Shown: positions 38,725 through 49,448 of the stretch, one piece after another | Layout: each line of letters begins with the position of its first letter | Position numbering within the stretch: position 1 is the first letter of the stretch | Origin: Micromonospora inyonensis | Lineage (GTDB): Bacteria; Actinomycetota; Actinomycetes; Mycobacteriales; Micromonosporaceae | Length of the DNA: 64,000 bases | Direction of reading: 5' to 3' | Assembly: GCF_900091415.1 (NCBI RefSeq) | Contig: NZ_FMHU01000001.1 | Coordinates: 2,666,001-2,730,000, forward strand | Notes under the pieces: model-generated | The model's input: the letters and a program-made list of their open reading frames with translations, nothing else | Told to the model about the DNA's origin: nothing | Databases searched by the model: none | Made by a program: the position numbers and the translations under genes

Positions 38725-39698
38725 CCGGGCGGATCGTGCTGCTGGTCACCTCGCCCCGGCTGCCGGCCGGGCTGTTGACCGCCGCGGCCTGGGACGTCGT
38801 ACGCGCGCATCCGGTCCTGACCGGGGCGGAGAGCGAGGCGACCACGGCGCTGCGGACGGCGGGCGCCGAGGTCACCGTGGTCGACGCGGCGGCCACCCCG
38901 GCGCTGCTCGACGCGGCGGCCCGGCACGGCACGGTGGTCTGGCTGGCCGGCCCGGCCGGCGACGAGACGCTCGCCCGCGAGTTGGGCCTGCGCCTGGCCC
39001 GGGAGCCGGGCCTGGCCGAGTTGGAGCTGATGTACGGCTCGTGGGACCCGCCGGGCGCGCGGCTGCTGGACGCCGTCGAGGTGATGGACCGGCTCGCCTC
39101 GCCGGGCGGGGATCCGTGGAAGCGGGCGCAGACCCACCGCAGCCTCTCCGGCTTCCTGCTGGAGGAGTGCTACGAGGCGTACGACGCGATCGTCGCGGGG
39201 GACACCGACGCGCTCCGCGAGGAACTGGGTGACGTGCTGCTCCAGGTGGTGCTGCACGCCCGGCTCGCGGAGGAACTGCCCGACGGCGAGCGGTGGAGCA
39301 TCGACGACGTAGCCGGTGGCCTGGTCGACAAGATGATCCGCCGCAACCCGCACGTCTTCGCCGGGGCCGAGGCGGGCACCCTGGAGGAGATCACCGCCAG
39401 CTGGGAGCGGATCAAGCGGGCCGAGAAGGCCCGGGACTCGGTGCTGGACGGCATCGCCATGAGCCAGCCGGCCCTCGCCCTGGCCGCCAAGATCCTGGAG
39501 CGCGCCGGGCGGATCGGCCTGGCCGTGCCGCCCGGCGAGCCGGCCGAGAACGCCGACCCGGAGACCCGCCTCGGCGCGGAGCTGCTGCGGATCGTCGCCG
39601 AGGCCCGCGCCGCCGGCCTGGACCCGGAGGCCGCCCTCCGCCGCGCCACCCTCGCCCACGCCGCCACCATCCGCGCCGCCGAACCCCCCGCTTCCTGA
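38721..39698 (+). CDS. mazG: Nucleoside triphosphate pyrophosphohydrolase
   Basis: A 325-residue MazG that hydrolyses (d)NTPs, including damaged ones, to monophosphates. The metal-binding EExxE motif is in LEECYEAYDAI and the second acidic block in EELGDVLLQVVLHARL. K-R-x-x-K is at WERIKRAEK. The extra N-terminal 120 residues are a Rossmann-like domain as in mycobacterial MazG. ATG 38721 overlaps the stop of the short repeat ORF. It lies in the mfd-mazG-eno block conserved in actinobacteria. Confidence 0.93.
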   Translation: MTGRIVLLVTSPRLPAGLLTAAAWDVVRAHPVLTGAESEATTALRTAGAEVTVVDAAATPALLDAAARHGTVVWLAGPAGDETLARELGLRLAREPGLAELELMYGSWDPPGARLLDAVEVMDRLASPGGDPWKRAQTHRSLSGFLLEECYEAYDAIVAGDTDALREELGDVLLQVVLHARLAEELPDGERWSIDDVAGGLVDKMIRRNPHVFAGAEAGTLEEITASWERIKRAEKARDSVLDGIAMSQPALALAAKILERAGRIGLAVPPGEPAENADPETRLGAELLRIVAEARAAGLDPEAALRRATLAHAATIRAAEPPAS

Positions 39699-39762
39699 CC
39701 GGCGTCATCCCCGAGGCCCCCGGGCGACACCACGTGCGGCAGCGGCCGGGTGGTGGGGCGGC

Positions 39763-39768
39763 TAGGGT
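39763..39768 (+). promoter_or_regulatory. -10 hexamer for leaderless DUF885 gene
   Basis: TAGGGT, 6 nt before ATG 39775. Confidence 0.6.
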
Positions 39769-39774
39769 CGGGGG

Positions 39775-41388
39775 ATGTTCACCGAGCGGGCCGAGCGGAT
39801 CGTCGACGCGTTGCTGGAGAGCCGTCCGGAGCTGGCCTCCGCAGCGGGGGACCACCGCTACGACGACCGGTTGCCCGACTGGTCCGCCGACGCCGTCGCC
39901 GCCGACCGGGTGATGCTGCGGGAGGCGGCGCACGCGCTCGCCGAGGTGGACGCGGACTCCCTCCCGGTCGAGGAGTCGGTCGACCACGCCCTGCTCACCG
40001 CCCTGGTCGACCGGGAACTCTTCGAGTCGACCGAGATCCGGACGCACGAGTGGGACCCGCTGCGGCACAACCCCGGCCTACTGCTGCACGCCCTGCTGTC
40101 CCGCCCGTACGCCCCGGTCGAGGTGCGGCTGACCCACCTGGCCGGGCGGCTGGCGGCCGTACCCGACGCCCTGGCGACCGCGCGCGCGACGCTGCGCGAC
40201 CTGCCGCGCATCCACGCCGAGACGGCGGTCGGGCAGTTCACCGGTACGGCGGCGCTGGTGCGCCACGAGGTGCCCGCGCTGCTGGCGCAGGCCCCGGCGC
40301 TCGGCGACCGGGTGGAACCGACGGCGCGGGCGGCGGTCGCCGCGCTGGCGGAGTTCGCCGACTGGCTGCGGGCCGGGCTGGCCGCCGACGACGGGCCCGG
40401 CCCGGACCCCCGGCTCGGCCGCCGTCGCTGGGAGGCCCGGCTCTGGCACACCCTGGACACCGAGCTGCCCGCCGCCGAGGTGCTGCGCCGCGCCTGGGCC
40501 AACCTGGAGCGGGTGACCGAGGAGATCCGCGTGGCCGCCGTCGAGCTGGTCGGTGGTCCGGCCGACGACGAGACGGTACGCCGGGCGCTGGACCTGCTCG
40601 CCGCCGAGCACCCGGACGACCACACCATCGTCGACCTGGCCTCGGTCACGCTCGACGAGGCCACCGACTTCGTCCGGGCGCACGACCTGGTCTCCCTGGT
40701 CGACGACCCGTGCGTGATCCAGGAGATGCCGGAGTTCGCCCGGGGCGTGGCGGTGGCGTACTGCGACTCGCCCGGCGGGCTGGAGACGGCGGACCTGCCT
40801 ACGTTCTACTGCATCGCGCCGACCCCGGCGGACTGGCCGGCGCACCGGGTGGCGTCGTTCTACCGCGAGTACAACGACCACATGATCCGCAACCTGACCG
40901 TGCACGAGGCGATGCCCGGACACTTCCTCCAGCTCGCCCACGCGCGGCGGTACGCCGGCACCACCCGGGTACGGGCATTGGCCCGCTCCGGGCCGTTCGT
41001 CGAGGGCTGGGCGGTCTACGCCGAGGAGCTGATGGCCACCGCCGGCTTCGGTGGCCTGCCGGTGCGCTTGCAGCAGCTCAAGATGCAGCTGCGGATGACC
41101 ATCAACGCGCTGCTCGACCAGTTGACACACTGCGAGGAGCTGCCCGAGGCCGAGGCGATGGCGCTGATGACCGGCCGGGGCTTCCAGGAGGAGGGGGAGG
41201 CGGCCGGCAAGTGGCGGCGGGCGCTGCTCACCTCGACGCAGCTCTCGACGTACTTCGTCGGCTACGCCGAGATCGCGGAGATCGGCGCGGCCCGTCCGGC
41301 GCAGGTGCCGGTACGGTGGTGGCACGACGCGATGCTCGCCCACGACTGCCCGCCCCCGCGCCACCTGCGCACCCTGCTCGGGGTGTGA
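39775..41388 (+). CDS. DUF885 family zinc metallopeptidase-like protein
   Basis: A 537-residue, mostly helical, cytoplasmic protein. The HEAMPGH motif at about 380-386 (VHEAMPGHFLQ) plus the downstream Glu in EGWAVYAEEL give the HExxxGH...E zinc site of the DUF885 family, relatives of M32/M3-type carboxypeptidases. No signal peptide. The substrate is unknown. ATG 39775 follows TAGGGT by 6 nt and lacks a ribosome site, so it is read from its own leaderless mRNA even though it is embedded in the mfd-eno block. Confidence 0.9.
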   Translation: MFTERAERIVDALLESRPELASAAGDHRYDDRLPDWSADAVAADRVMLREAAHALAEVDADSLPVEESVDHALLTALVDRELFESTEIRTHEWDPLRHNPGLLLHALLSRPYAPVEVRLTHLAGRLAAVPDALATARATLRDLPRIHAETAVGQFTGTAALVRHEVPALLAQAPALGDRVEPTARAAVAALAEFADWLRAGLAADDGPGPDPRLGRRRWEARLWHTLDTELPAAEVLRRAWANLERVTEEIRVAAVELVGGPADDETVRRALDLLAAEHPDDHTIVDLASVTLDEATDFVRAHDLVSLVDDPCVIQEMPEFARGVAVAYCDSPGGLETADLPTFYCIAPTPADWPAHRVASFYREYNDHMIRNLTVHEAMPGHFLQLAHARRYAGTTRVRALARSGPFVEGWAVYAEELMATAGFGGLPVRLQQLKMQLRMTINALLDQLTHCEELPEAEAMALMTGRGFQEEGEAAGKWRRALLTSTQLSTYFVGYAEIAEIGAARPAQVPVRWWHDAMLAHDCPPPRHLRTLLGV

Positions 41389-41427
41389 GGCGCACGCCGT
41401 ACCGCCGGCACCGGACCGTACGAAGCG

Positions 41428-42120
41428 TCAGGCCTTGCCGGGGCGGCGGTCGACCACGCCCGCGCCGGGCGGCAGGTCGAAGGCGGCGCCGTCGACGGAG
41501 TCGCGGATGCTGCTCAAGGCCAGCTCGGTCGGCTTGCCGTCGACCGCGCCGGTGAAACTGCCGAGCACACCGTCGCTGGTCACGCACGCGGTGAACGGGG
41601 ACACCTCGGCGGAGCGGACGTCGACGCAGGTGGCCGGGTGCCCGGCCAGCGTGGTGTCGCTCTGCTCGATCACCGCGTCCGGGTCGAGGGCGGCGGTGGT
41701 CAGCAGCCCCATGACCGCCGGCGGGGTGACCATGCCCTGCCGCTCGGCCTCGGTGTAGACGGCGACCGAGGGACGGCTGGCCGGGGTCGGCGGCAGGGTG
41801 AGGGTGCACACCGGCTTGCCGGTGGTCTGGCAGGTGGCGAGGGACTCGGCGTTGACGCTGATCTTGCCACCGGGGTACGTGTAGGCGGTGCGGACCGGGT
41901 CCTGGGACTGGGCGATCGACACGGTGCGACCGCCGGGAAGCTGGTACTCGGCGGAGTAGGTCAACTCGTGCGCGCTGTCCAGCCGGGCGGCCAGTTCGTT
42001 GACGAGGTCGCCCCGGCCGATCACGCGTCCGGTGTCGTCGAGGGCCTGGCAACCCGTGACGGTGAACGACGCGATGACCGGTACGGCGAGCACGCGAAGA
42101 ACAGTCGAGGCGGCGGGCAT
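41428..42120 (-). CDS. Lipoprotein of unknown function
   Basis: A 230-residue lipoprotein with a signal peptide ending in lipobox VTGC (Cys about 24). The mature part has a LppX/LolA-like beta pattern (LTYSAEYQLPGGRTVSIAQSQDPVRTAYTYPGGKISVN) and Cys residues that may pair. ATG 42120 lies 7 nt after AAGGCT (42133 to 42128, minus strand), again compatible with leaderless transcription. It is convergent with the DUF885 gene and divergent from eno. Confidence 0.78.
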   Translation of the reverse strand: MPAASTVLRVLAVPVIASFTVTGCQALDDTGRVIGRGDLVNELAARLDSAHELTYSAEYQLPGGRTVSIAQSQDPVRTAYTYPGGKISVNAESLATCQTTGKPVCTLTLPPTPASRPSVAVYTEAERQGMVTPPAVMGLLTTAALDPDAVIEQSDTTLAGHPATCVDVRSAEVSPFTACVTSDGVLGSFTGAVDGKPTELALSSIRDSVDGAAFDLPPGAGVVDRRPGKA

Positions 42121-42173
42121 GATGCTCAGCCTTGCCGATCGGGTCCACCGATCGCAAACCGGTTGCCGGTTGA

Positions 42174-43622
<1,449 letters not shown>

Positions 43623-43657
43623 CGGGCGCTGGTGCGTCGGGGAGGGGTGTGACGACG

Positions 43658-44296
43658 ATGCAGCCGCGCCGCACACCGGGCGGGCAGCGCCCCGTCCGCC
43701 GGCCGGGTCATCCCGGCCGGCCCGGTGGGGCCCGCGTGCGGACCACCAGCCGGGACGGCGTCCGCGCCGAGTCGCGTGGCACCGCCGGTCGCGCTCCGGG
43801 CGCCGCCCGGGGTGCCGAGGGCGTACGCTCCGCGAGCCGCCCCGCGGCGGCCCGCCGGACGGCCGCCGGTGGCACCGTCAAGCGGCTCACCGCACCCCGT
43901 CCCCGACGCTTCACCGGGCGGGCCACCGTGCTCTTCGCGGTGCTCATCGCGCTCGCCCTCGGCTACACCTACCCGGTCCGGGTCTACCTCGACCAGCAGG
44001 CCGACATCGAGCGGATGGAGGCCGCCCAGGCCGCCCAGCGGGAGCTGATCGAGGAGCTCTCCGTCAAGGCGGCCAAGTGGCAGGACCCGGCCTACATCGA
44101 GACCCAGGCCCGGGAGCGGTTCTTCATGGGCCGCCCCGGCGAGACGCTGGTGGTGGTGCTCAAGGGCCAGGCCCCGGCCGACCAGGGGACCGGTCCGCTG
44201 CCACCCCGCTCCGAGCGTCCGCGCAGCGACGACCCGTGGTACGACACCCTCTGGTCGAGCATCGAGGCGGCCAACGCCGAGCGCCCCGACAAGTGA
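43658..44296 (+). CDS. FtsB/DivIC-like septum formation initiator
   Basis: A 212-residue bitopic protein. A long basic Arg/Pro/Gly cytoplasmic tail (1-88) is followed by one membrane span (about 90-108), then an extracytoplasmic coiled coil with the DivIC signature (YLDQQADIERMEAAQAAQRELIEELSVKAAKWQDPAYIETQARERFFMGRPGE). It belongs to the divisome FtsQ/L/B complex by family. ATG 43658 has a GGAGGGG site. It lies 35 bp after eno; the eno-divIC pair is conserved in Gram-positives. Confidence 0.9.
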   Translation: MQPRRTPGGQRPVRRPGHPGRPGGARVRTTSRDGVRAESRGTAGRAPGAARGAEGVRSASRPAAARRTAAGGTVKRLTAPRPRRFTGRATVLFAVLIALALGYTYPVRVYLDQQADIERMEAAQAAQRELIEELSVKAAKWQDPAYIETQARERFFMGRPGETLVVVLKGQAPADQGTGPLPPRSERPRSDDPWYDTLWSSIEAANAERPDK

Positions 44297-44447
44297 GCCC
44301 GGGGTGGACCCGACCACCGGACGGGGCGAGCACCCGGACACCGCCGAACGCCCGGACGGGTGAATTCGGGACGCCGGTTGGACGACCCACGACACCGGGT
44401 ACGGCCTCGACCTGGTCGTCCGGACGACCGAACAGCACCGACGAGAG

Positions 44448-45014
44448 ATGACGACCGTGACACTCGCACCCCCGCCGGAGCCGGCGGCGGACTCCGTACC
44501 CCCGCCGAAGCGGGAGCCGGCGACCGGGGCCGACCTGGCAGCGGTGGCCGCCCAGCTCGGACGCCCGCCCCGGGGCACCCGCGCGGTGGCCCACCGCTGC
44601 CCGTGCGGCCTGCCCGACGTGGTGGAGACCACCCCCCGGCTCGCCGACGGCACCCCGTTCCCGACCCTGTTCTACCTGACCTGTCCCCGGGCCACGGCCG
44701 CGTGCAGCCGGCTGGAGTCGGCCGGGCTGATGAAGGAGATGGCCGAGCGGCTCGCCACCGACCCGGAGCTGGCCGCCCGCTACCGGGCCGCCCACGAGGA
44801 CTACCTCGCCCGGCGGGAGGCGATCGGCCAGGTGCCGGAGATCGCCGGCATCTCCGCCGGGGGCATGCCGGGACGGGTGAAGTGCCTGCACGTGCACCTC
44901 GGGCACGCGCTCGGCGCGGGGCCGGGGGTGAACCCGTTCGGCGACGAGACGTTGGCGCTGGTGGAACGGTGGTGGGCCGCCGGGCCGTGCGTGGACGTGC
45001 CGGCGGACGAATGA
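44448..45014 (+). CDS. DUF501 domain-containing protein
   Basis: A 188-residue cytoplasmic protein. The DUF501 domain carries conserved Cys/His (AHRCPCGLPDVVETTPRLADGTPFPTLFYLTCPRA and GRVKCLHVHLGHALGAG), which look like metal ligands. Its function is not known, but the gene sits between divIC-like and ppx genes across actinobacteria. ATG 44448 has a short GAGAG upstream. Its stop overlaps the next start (ATGA), so the acetyltransferase is translationally coupled. Confidence 0.9.
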   Translation: MTTVTLAPPPEPAADSVPPPKREPATGADLAAVAAQLGRPPRGTRAVAHRCPCGLPDVVETTPRLADGTPFPTLFYLTCPRATAACSRLESAGLMKEMAERLATDPELAARYRAAHEDYLARREAIGQVPEIAGISAGGMPGRVKCLHVHLGHALGAGPGVNPFGDETLALVERWWAAGPCVDVPADE

Positions 45015-45523
45015 GCAGCGCGGAGTTCGCCGTCCGGCGGGCGCGTACGTCGGACGTACGGGGCATCCGCCGCCTGGTGGACACGTACACCGACGATCGG
45101 CGGCTGCTCAGCAAGGCCACCGTCACCCTCTACGAGGACGTGCAGGAGTTCCGGGTCGCCGAACGGGTCACCGACGGCACCGTGGTGGGCTGCGGCGCGC
45201 TGCACGTGATGTGGGAGGACCTGGCCGAGATCCGGACGGTCGCGGTGGACCCGGCGTGCCGGGGCCAGCGGCTCGGCCACCGGATCGTCGCCGACCTGAT
45301 CGACGGAGCCCGCGAGCTGGGCGTGGGACGGATCTTCGTGCTGACCTTCGAGACCCGGTTCTTCGGCTCGTTCGGGTTCGAGGCGATCGACGGCGCGCCG
45401 GTCCCGCAGCCGGTCTACGAGCAGCTGCTGCGCTCGTACGACGAGGGTGTGGCGGAGTTCCTCGACCTGGAACGGGTCAAGCCGAACACCCTCGGCAACA
45501 CCCGGATGCTGCTGCGCCTCTGA
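45011..45523 (+). CDS. GNAT acetyltransferase, ArgA-like (amino-acid N-acetyltransferase)
   Basis: A 170-residue GNAT-fold enzyme. The acetyl-CoA loop is in VAVDPACRGQRLGHRIV, preceded by the strand LAEIRTVAV; C-terminal KPNTLGNTRMLLRL. The organisation resembles the short actinobacterial N-acetylglutamate synthase (Rv2747 type), which starts arginine synthesis. That assignment is probable, not proven. ATG 45011 overlaps the DUF501 stop by ATGA. Confidence 0.85.
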   Translation: MSSAEFAVRRARTSDVRGIRRLVDTYTDDRRLLSKATVTLYEDVQEFRVAERVTDGTVVGCGALHVMWEDLAEIRTVAVDPACRGQRLGHRIVADLIDGARELGVGRIFVLTFETRFFGSFGFEAIDGAPVPQPVYEQLLRSYDEGVAEFLDLERVKPNTLGNTRMLLRL

Positions 45524-45541
45524 CCGCCCCTGACCGCCTTG

Positions 45542-45602
45542 GGTGGTAGCAGGGGTCCCCTGTTACCGCATTTTGTCGAGCAGGGGTCCCCTGCAAACAC
45601 CC
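45542..45602 (+). repeat. Intergenic repeat copy B (61 bp)
   Basis: It begins GGTGGTAGCAGGGGTCCC and ends CCCCTGCAAACACCC. Two near-palindromic CAGGGGTCCCCTG blocks give strong hairpin potential. It is nearly identical to the reverse complement of copy C (50777-50837). Confidence 0.85.
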
Positions 45603-45635
45603 CGACGCTTGACCAGCACAGGCACCCTGGTCCGC

Positions 45636-47024
45636 ATGATCGTCCTTCGTCGGCTGGCCGGGCTGGTCGGGGCACTGGTGAGTTTGGTCGCCCTGGTCGG
45701 GGTGGTCCGCCTGGTCGCGCCGGCCACGGCAGGGGGTGGCGAGCCGCCCGGAGTGGCCCGGCAACTGGCCTTCCTGCGGGCCGCCCTCGACGACGGCGCG
45801 GGCGAGGACGCCCAGACGCTCTTCCCCGAGGGGTACTTCTTCGCGCACGTCCTCTACGGACTCGCCTGGGTGGAGCTGGGCATGCGCGAGCCCGCGCGCC
45901 GGGAGGAGTCTTCGCGGGAGGCCCGCTGGGCGCTGGCCCGGCTGGAGTCGCCCGCCGGGGTGGCTCCGTTCGACCCGGCGCTCACCCCGCCGTACGGGGT
46001 GTTCCACCAGGGCTGGACGAACTGGCTGCGCGGCGGGGTGCTCGCCCTGCGCCCGGCGGAGGGTCGCGACCCGGCCGAGGTGCGCCGCTTCGCCGAGACG
46101 TCCGCCGCGCTCGGCGCGGCCTTCGACGCGTCGACCACGCCGTACCTGACCGCCTATCCGCAGCAGGCGTGGCCGGTGGACTCCACCGTGGCGGTGGCCT
46201 CGCTACGGCTGCACGACACGCTGCTGCCGCCCCGCTTCCAGGGCACCATCGACCGGTGGCTCGACGGGGTCCGGCAGCGGCTGGACCCGCGTACCGGACT
46301 GATGCCGCACCGGGTCGACCCGGTCACCGGCGTGCCGGCCGAGGTGGCCCGGGGAACCTCGCAGAGCGTCATCCACCGGTTCCTGCCCGAGATCGACCCG
46401 GTCTTCGCCCGCCAGCAGTACCGGGTGTTCCGGGACCGCTACCTGGCCACGCCGCTCGGGCTGGGCCCGGCGGTGCGGGAGTACCCGGAGGGACTGGACG
46501 GTCCGGGGGACGTCGACTCGGGTCCGCTGCTGCTCGGGGTGAGCCTCTCGGCCACCGTGGTCACCCTGGGGGCGGCGCAGCGGCACGGCGACCACCGGCT
46601 CGCCGGGGCGCTGGCGAACTACGGCGAGCTGGCCGGGGTGCCGGTGCAGACCCCGTGGACGAAGCGGTACGCCCTCGGGGCGATGCCGATCGGGGACGCC
46701 TTCCTGGCCTGGGGCAAGACCGCCTACCCGTGGATGCCGGACACCACGTCCCAGCCGACACTGTCGGCCGGTGTCCCGTTCTGGTGGCCGCTGCCGCTGC
46801 TGTCCCTGCTGGTCGCGGTGGGCGTCGTGCCGTGGCTGCCGGTCCTGCTGCTCCGGTGGCGACGCCGACGGACCGGTACGCCGGCCGCCTCGGCGGGCCC
46901 GCCGCCGACCCGGACCGGCCCGCCGCCGACCCGGACCGGCCCGCCGGCCGCCGGGGCCGGCCCGCCGCCGAACCCGCCGCCCACCCCGGCCGGGCCGTCG
47001 GCACCGGTCCGGCCGCTGCCGTAG
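45636..47024 (+). CDS. Membrane-anchored protein of unknown function with Pro-rich tail
   Basis: A 462-residue protein. It has an N-terminal hydrophobic signal/anchor (about 5-28) and a large helical extracytoplasmic region with regular helix-turn-helix spacing and conserved-looking PYGVFHQGWTNWLRGG, PYLTAYPQQAWPVDS and GTSQSVIHRFLPEID segments. A second hydrophobic span (about 382-410) and a Pro/Thr/Gly tail with PPPTRTG repeats follow. The helical repeats recall alpha/alpha-toroid folds. No enzymatic motif was identified. ATG 45636 is used; the frame before it is the dispersed repeat. The stop codon TAG is part of the ppx -10 hexamer. Confidence 0.72.
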   Translation: MIVLRRLAGLVGALVSLVALVGVVRLVAPATAGGGEPPGVARQLAFLRAALDDGAGEDAQTLFPEGYFFAHVLYGLAWVELGMREPARREESSREARWALARLESPAGVAPFDPALTPPYGVFHQGWTNWLRGGVLALRPAEGRDPAEVRRFAETSAALGAAFDASTTPYLTAYPQQAWPVDSTVAVASLRLHDTLLPPRFQGTIDRWLDGVRQRLDPRTGLMPHRVDPVTGVPAEVARGTSQSVIHRFLPEIDPVFARQQYRVFRDRYLATPLGLGPAVREYPEGLDGPGDVDSGPLLLGVSLSATVVTLGAAQRHGDHRLAGALANYGELAGVPVQTPWTKRYALGAMPIGDAFLAWGKTAYPWMPDTTSQPTLSAGVPFWWPLPLLSLLVAVGVVPWLPVLLLRWRRRRTGTPAASAGPPPTRTGPPPTRTGPPAAGAGPPPNPPPTPAGPSAPVRPLP

Positions 47025-47027
47025 GGT
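47022..47027 (+). promoter_or_regulatory. -10 hexamer for leaderless ppx, overlapping the upstream stop codon
   Basis: TAGGGT (47022-47027). Its first three bases are the stop codon of the preceding gene, and GTG 47035 follows after 7 nt. Confidence 0.6.
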
Positions 47028-47034
47028 TGCTGCC

Positions 47035-47985
47035 GTGACGACGCGCGTGGCGGCCATCGACTGCGGCACCAACTCGATCCGACTCCTGATCGCCGACCTG
47101 CCGGACGCTTCGGCAGGCCCGACGGCACCCCTGACCGACATCAGCCGGCGGCTCGAGATCGTCCGGCTCGGTCAGGGCGTGGACCAGACCGGCCGGCTCG
47201 CCCCCGAGGCGATCGAGCGGACTCGCGTCGCGCTGGCCGGGTACGCGGCGGAGATCGAGAAGCAGGGCGTGGACCGGGTGCGGATGTGCGCCACCTCCGC
47301 CTCCCGGGACGCCTCGAACGCCGCCGACTTCCGGGCCATGGTGGAACGGACCCTCGGCGTCGCACCGGAGGTGGTCACCGGCGACGAGGAGGCCCGGCTC
47401 TCCTTCACCGGCGCGGTGCGTGGGCTGCCGACCGACGCCGAAGCGCCGTATCTGGTGGTCGACATCGGTGGCGGATCCACCGAGTTCGTCCTCGGCACCC
47501 GTGAGGACGGCGTCGAGGCGGCGATCTCGGTGGACATCGGCTGCGTCCGGATGACCGAGCGGCACCTGCACGGCGACCCGCCGACCCCGGCGGAGGTGGC
47601 CGCCGCCGAGGCGGACGTCGCGGCGGCGGTGGACCGCGCGCTCACCGTCGTGCCGGGGCGGCGGGCCGCCACCCTGGTCGGGCTCGCCGGTTCGGTCACC
47701 ACCGTGGTCGCCATCGCTCAGGGCCTGCACGAGTACGATCCGGAGCGGATCCACCACGCCCGGGTGTCGTACGAGACGGTGGCCGGGGTGACCGCCGACC
47801 TGCTCGGCAGGACGCGCGCCCAGCGGCTGGAGATCCCGGTGATGCACCCGGGCCGGGCGGACGTGATCGGGGCCGGCGCCCTGGTGCTCCGCGTGATCAT
47901 GGAACGCGCCGGTATGTCCGCGCTGGTCGCCAGCGAGCACGACATCCTCGACGGCATCGCCTGGAGCATGCTGCCCGGTTGCTAG
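47035..47985 (+). CDS. ppx: Ppx/GppA-type exopolyphosphatase
   Basis: A 316-residue ASKHA-fold phosphatase that hydrolyses terminal phosphates of polyphosphate (or pppGpp). The phosphate-1 motif is AAIDCGTNSIRLLIAD and the phosphate-2 motif LVVDIGGGSTEFVLG, with GDEEARLSFTGAV and GLAGSVTTVVAI. Length and context (after eno/DUF501) match the short actinobacterial Ppx1-like proteins (Rv1026). GTG 47035 follows TAGGGT by 7 nt. A hairpin terminator follows. Confidence 0.93.
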   Translation: MTTRVAAIDCGTNSIRLLIADLPDASAGPTAPLTDISRRLEIVRLGQGVDQTGRLAPEAIERTRVALAGYAAEIEKQGVDRVRMCATSASRDASNAADFRAMVERTLGVAPEVVTGDEEARLSFTGAVRGLPTDAEAPYLVVDIGGGSTEFVLGTREDGVEAAISVDIGCVRMTERHLHGDPPTPAEVAAAEADVAAAVDRALTVVPGRRAATLVGLAGSVTTVVAIAQGLHEYDPERIHHARVSYETVAGVTADLLGRTRAQRLEIPVMHPGRADVIGAGALVLRVIMERAGMSALVASEHDILDGIAWSMLPGC

Positions 47986-47990
47986 AGGCT

Positions 47991-48023
47991 TCCGGCCTGT
48001 CAGGCGAATCCTGGCAGGCCGGA
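47991..48023. terminator. Intrinsic terminator after ppx
   Basis: TCCGGCCTG (47991-47999) pairs with CAGGCCGGA (48015-48023). An inner CAGG/CCTG extends the stem with one mismatch, and the loop is 5 nt. Confidence 0.75.
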
Positions 48024-48159
48024 CGGTGTCCGTGTGGATTTGCGGAAGGGAAACGGCCCGTCGGCGTCGGCAGCTCCCGGCGGCGTTCGTCAACCGGTGC
48101 ACCGGGGTCCAGCGAAGTGGACCCGACCCTGCGCGGTCGTGTCCGATCGGGCCGTTCGC

Positions 48160-49314
48160 CTAGTGGCTGGTGGGACGGTTGCTCCGGCGGACCACCAGCA
48201 GCACGACGACCAGCACCGCCAGGGCCGCCACCACCAGCAGCCCGATCACGACCGGGACGAGCGGCCTGAGGTCGAGGCCGCCGCTCTCCTGCGCCGCGGT
48301 CTCCTCCGACGCTGCCGTCGGCACCGCCCCCAGCGGGTTCGCGTCGACCGGGGGCACGTCGGCGGTCAGCGCCCGGACCAGGTCGAGCCTGCCGAAGCCG
48401 TATCGGTCGTCCCGACCGGGCGGCCCGGCGTCCCGGGCGGTGGACACCAACCGGTTGACCACGTCCGCCGCGCTCGCCTCGGGATAGCGCGCCCGGATCA
48501 GCGCCGCCGCCCCGGCCACCAGCGGCGCCGCCGCGCTCGTACCGTCCACGGTGACGTAGCCGCCCTCGGTCAGGTCCGACCACCGGCCGGCGGTGGTGGA
48601 GACGTCCACCCCGGGGGCGGTGATGGCGATCTGCTCGCCCCGGGTCGCGCCCGACCACGGCTCGCCGTCCCGGCCGGTGGCACCGACCGCGATCACACCG
48701 GGAAGTCGAGCCGGATAGAGCACCCCGGTGTCTCCCTGCTCGGCGTTGCCTGCGGCGGCGACCACCACGACGTCCTTCGACTGCGCGTACCGCACCGCCT
48801 CGGTGAGGGCGGAGCTGGTCGTGGGGCCGCCGTTGGAGATGTTGACGACCTTTGCGCCGTGGTCGACCGCGTACCGGATGCCCTCCGGCAGGTTGCTGCC
48901 GGCGAAGGTGTTCGTCGCGACGGTCACCGGCAGGATCCTCGCCCCCGGGGCGATGCCCAGGGCACGACCGCGGCCGCCGCCCCGCGCGGCGATCAGCCCC
49001 GCCACCCCGGTCCCGTGGTTGCGTTCGTCGACCTTGCCCTTGTCGTCCCGGCCGATCAGCCGCGTGCCGTCGAGGACCCGGCCGGCCAGGTCGGGGTGCT
49101 CCGCGTACACCCCGGTGTCGATGACCGCGACGGTGACGCCCTCACCGGTGGAGATCCGGTGTGCCTCGCCGACCCGCAGCGCGTCCAGGTGCCACTGCCG
49201 CTCCAGCGGGGGCACCGCGGCCCCGGCGGACACCGGCGTCCCGAGGGCGGTCAGCGCGAGCCCGGCCGCGACGGCCAGGACTCTCCGGCACAGGGCCGAC
49301 AGCCGCGCACTCAT
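48160..49314 (-). CDS. mycP: Mycosin-type S8 serine protease (type VII secretion), first copy
   Basis: A 384-residue subtilase. It has a signal peptide to about residue 33 and a catalytic domain with D66 (VAVIDTGVYAEHP), H100 (NHGTGVAG), N190 (AAGNAEQG) and S260 (DGTSAAAP). A C-terminal membrane span (about 350-375) and a short basic cytoplasmic tail complete it. This layout is that of MycP mycosins, which stabilise and process at type VII machines. No Cys lies in the mature catalytic domain, unlike several mycobacterial MycPs. ATG 49314 has GAGGAG eight bases upstream. It is divergent from a second mycosin gene. Confidence 0.93.
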   Translation of the reverse strand: MSARLSALCRRVLAVAAGLALTALGTPVSAGAAVPPLERQWHLDALRVGEAHRISTGEGVTVAVIDTGVYAEHPDLAGRVLDGTRLIGRDDKGKVDERNHGTGVAGLIAARGGGRGRALGIAPGARILPVTVATNTFAGSNLPEGIRYAVDHGAKVVNISNGGPTTSSALTEAVRYAQSKDVVVVAAAGNAEQGDTGVLYPARLPGVIAVGATGRDGEPWSGATRGEQIAITAPGVDVSTTAGRWSDLTEGGYVTVDGTSAAAPLVAGAAALIRARYPEASAADVVNRLVSTARDAGPPGRDDRYGFGRLDLVRALTADVPPVDANPLGAVPTAASEETAAQESGGLDLRPLVPVVIGLLVVAALAVLVVVLLVVRRSNRPTSH

Positions 49315-49435
49315 TCGTGTCTCCTCATCGATCGGCACGCCTGGTCGCCGGTGACCCTATCGGACGGTGACCGGATCGCTCCGCCCCCGACGCGTGCCCC
49401 GGCCGCCCGACCGCCCGGCCCGGGGGCCACCTCGG

Positions 49436-49441
49436 TAACCT
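49436..49441 (+). promoter_or_regulatory. -10 hexamer for leaderless second mycosin gene
   Basis: TAACCT, 7 nt before GTG 49449. Confidence 0.5.
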
Positions 49442-49448
49442 GGCTCCC

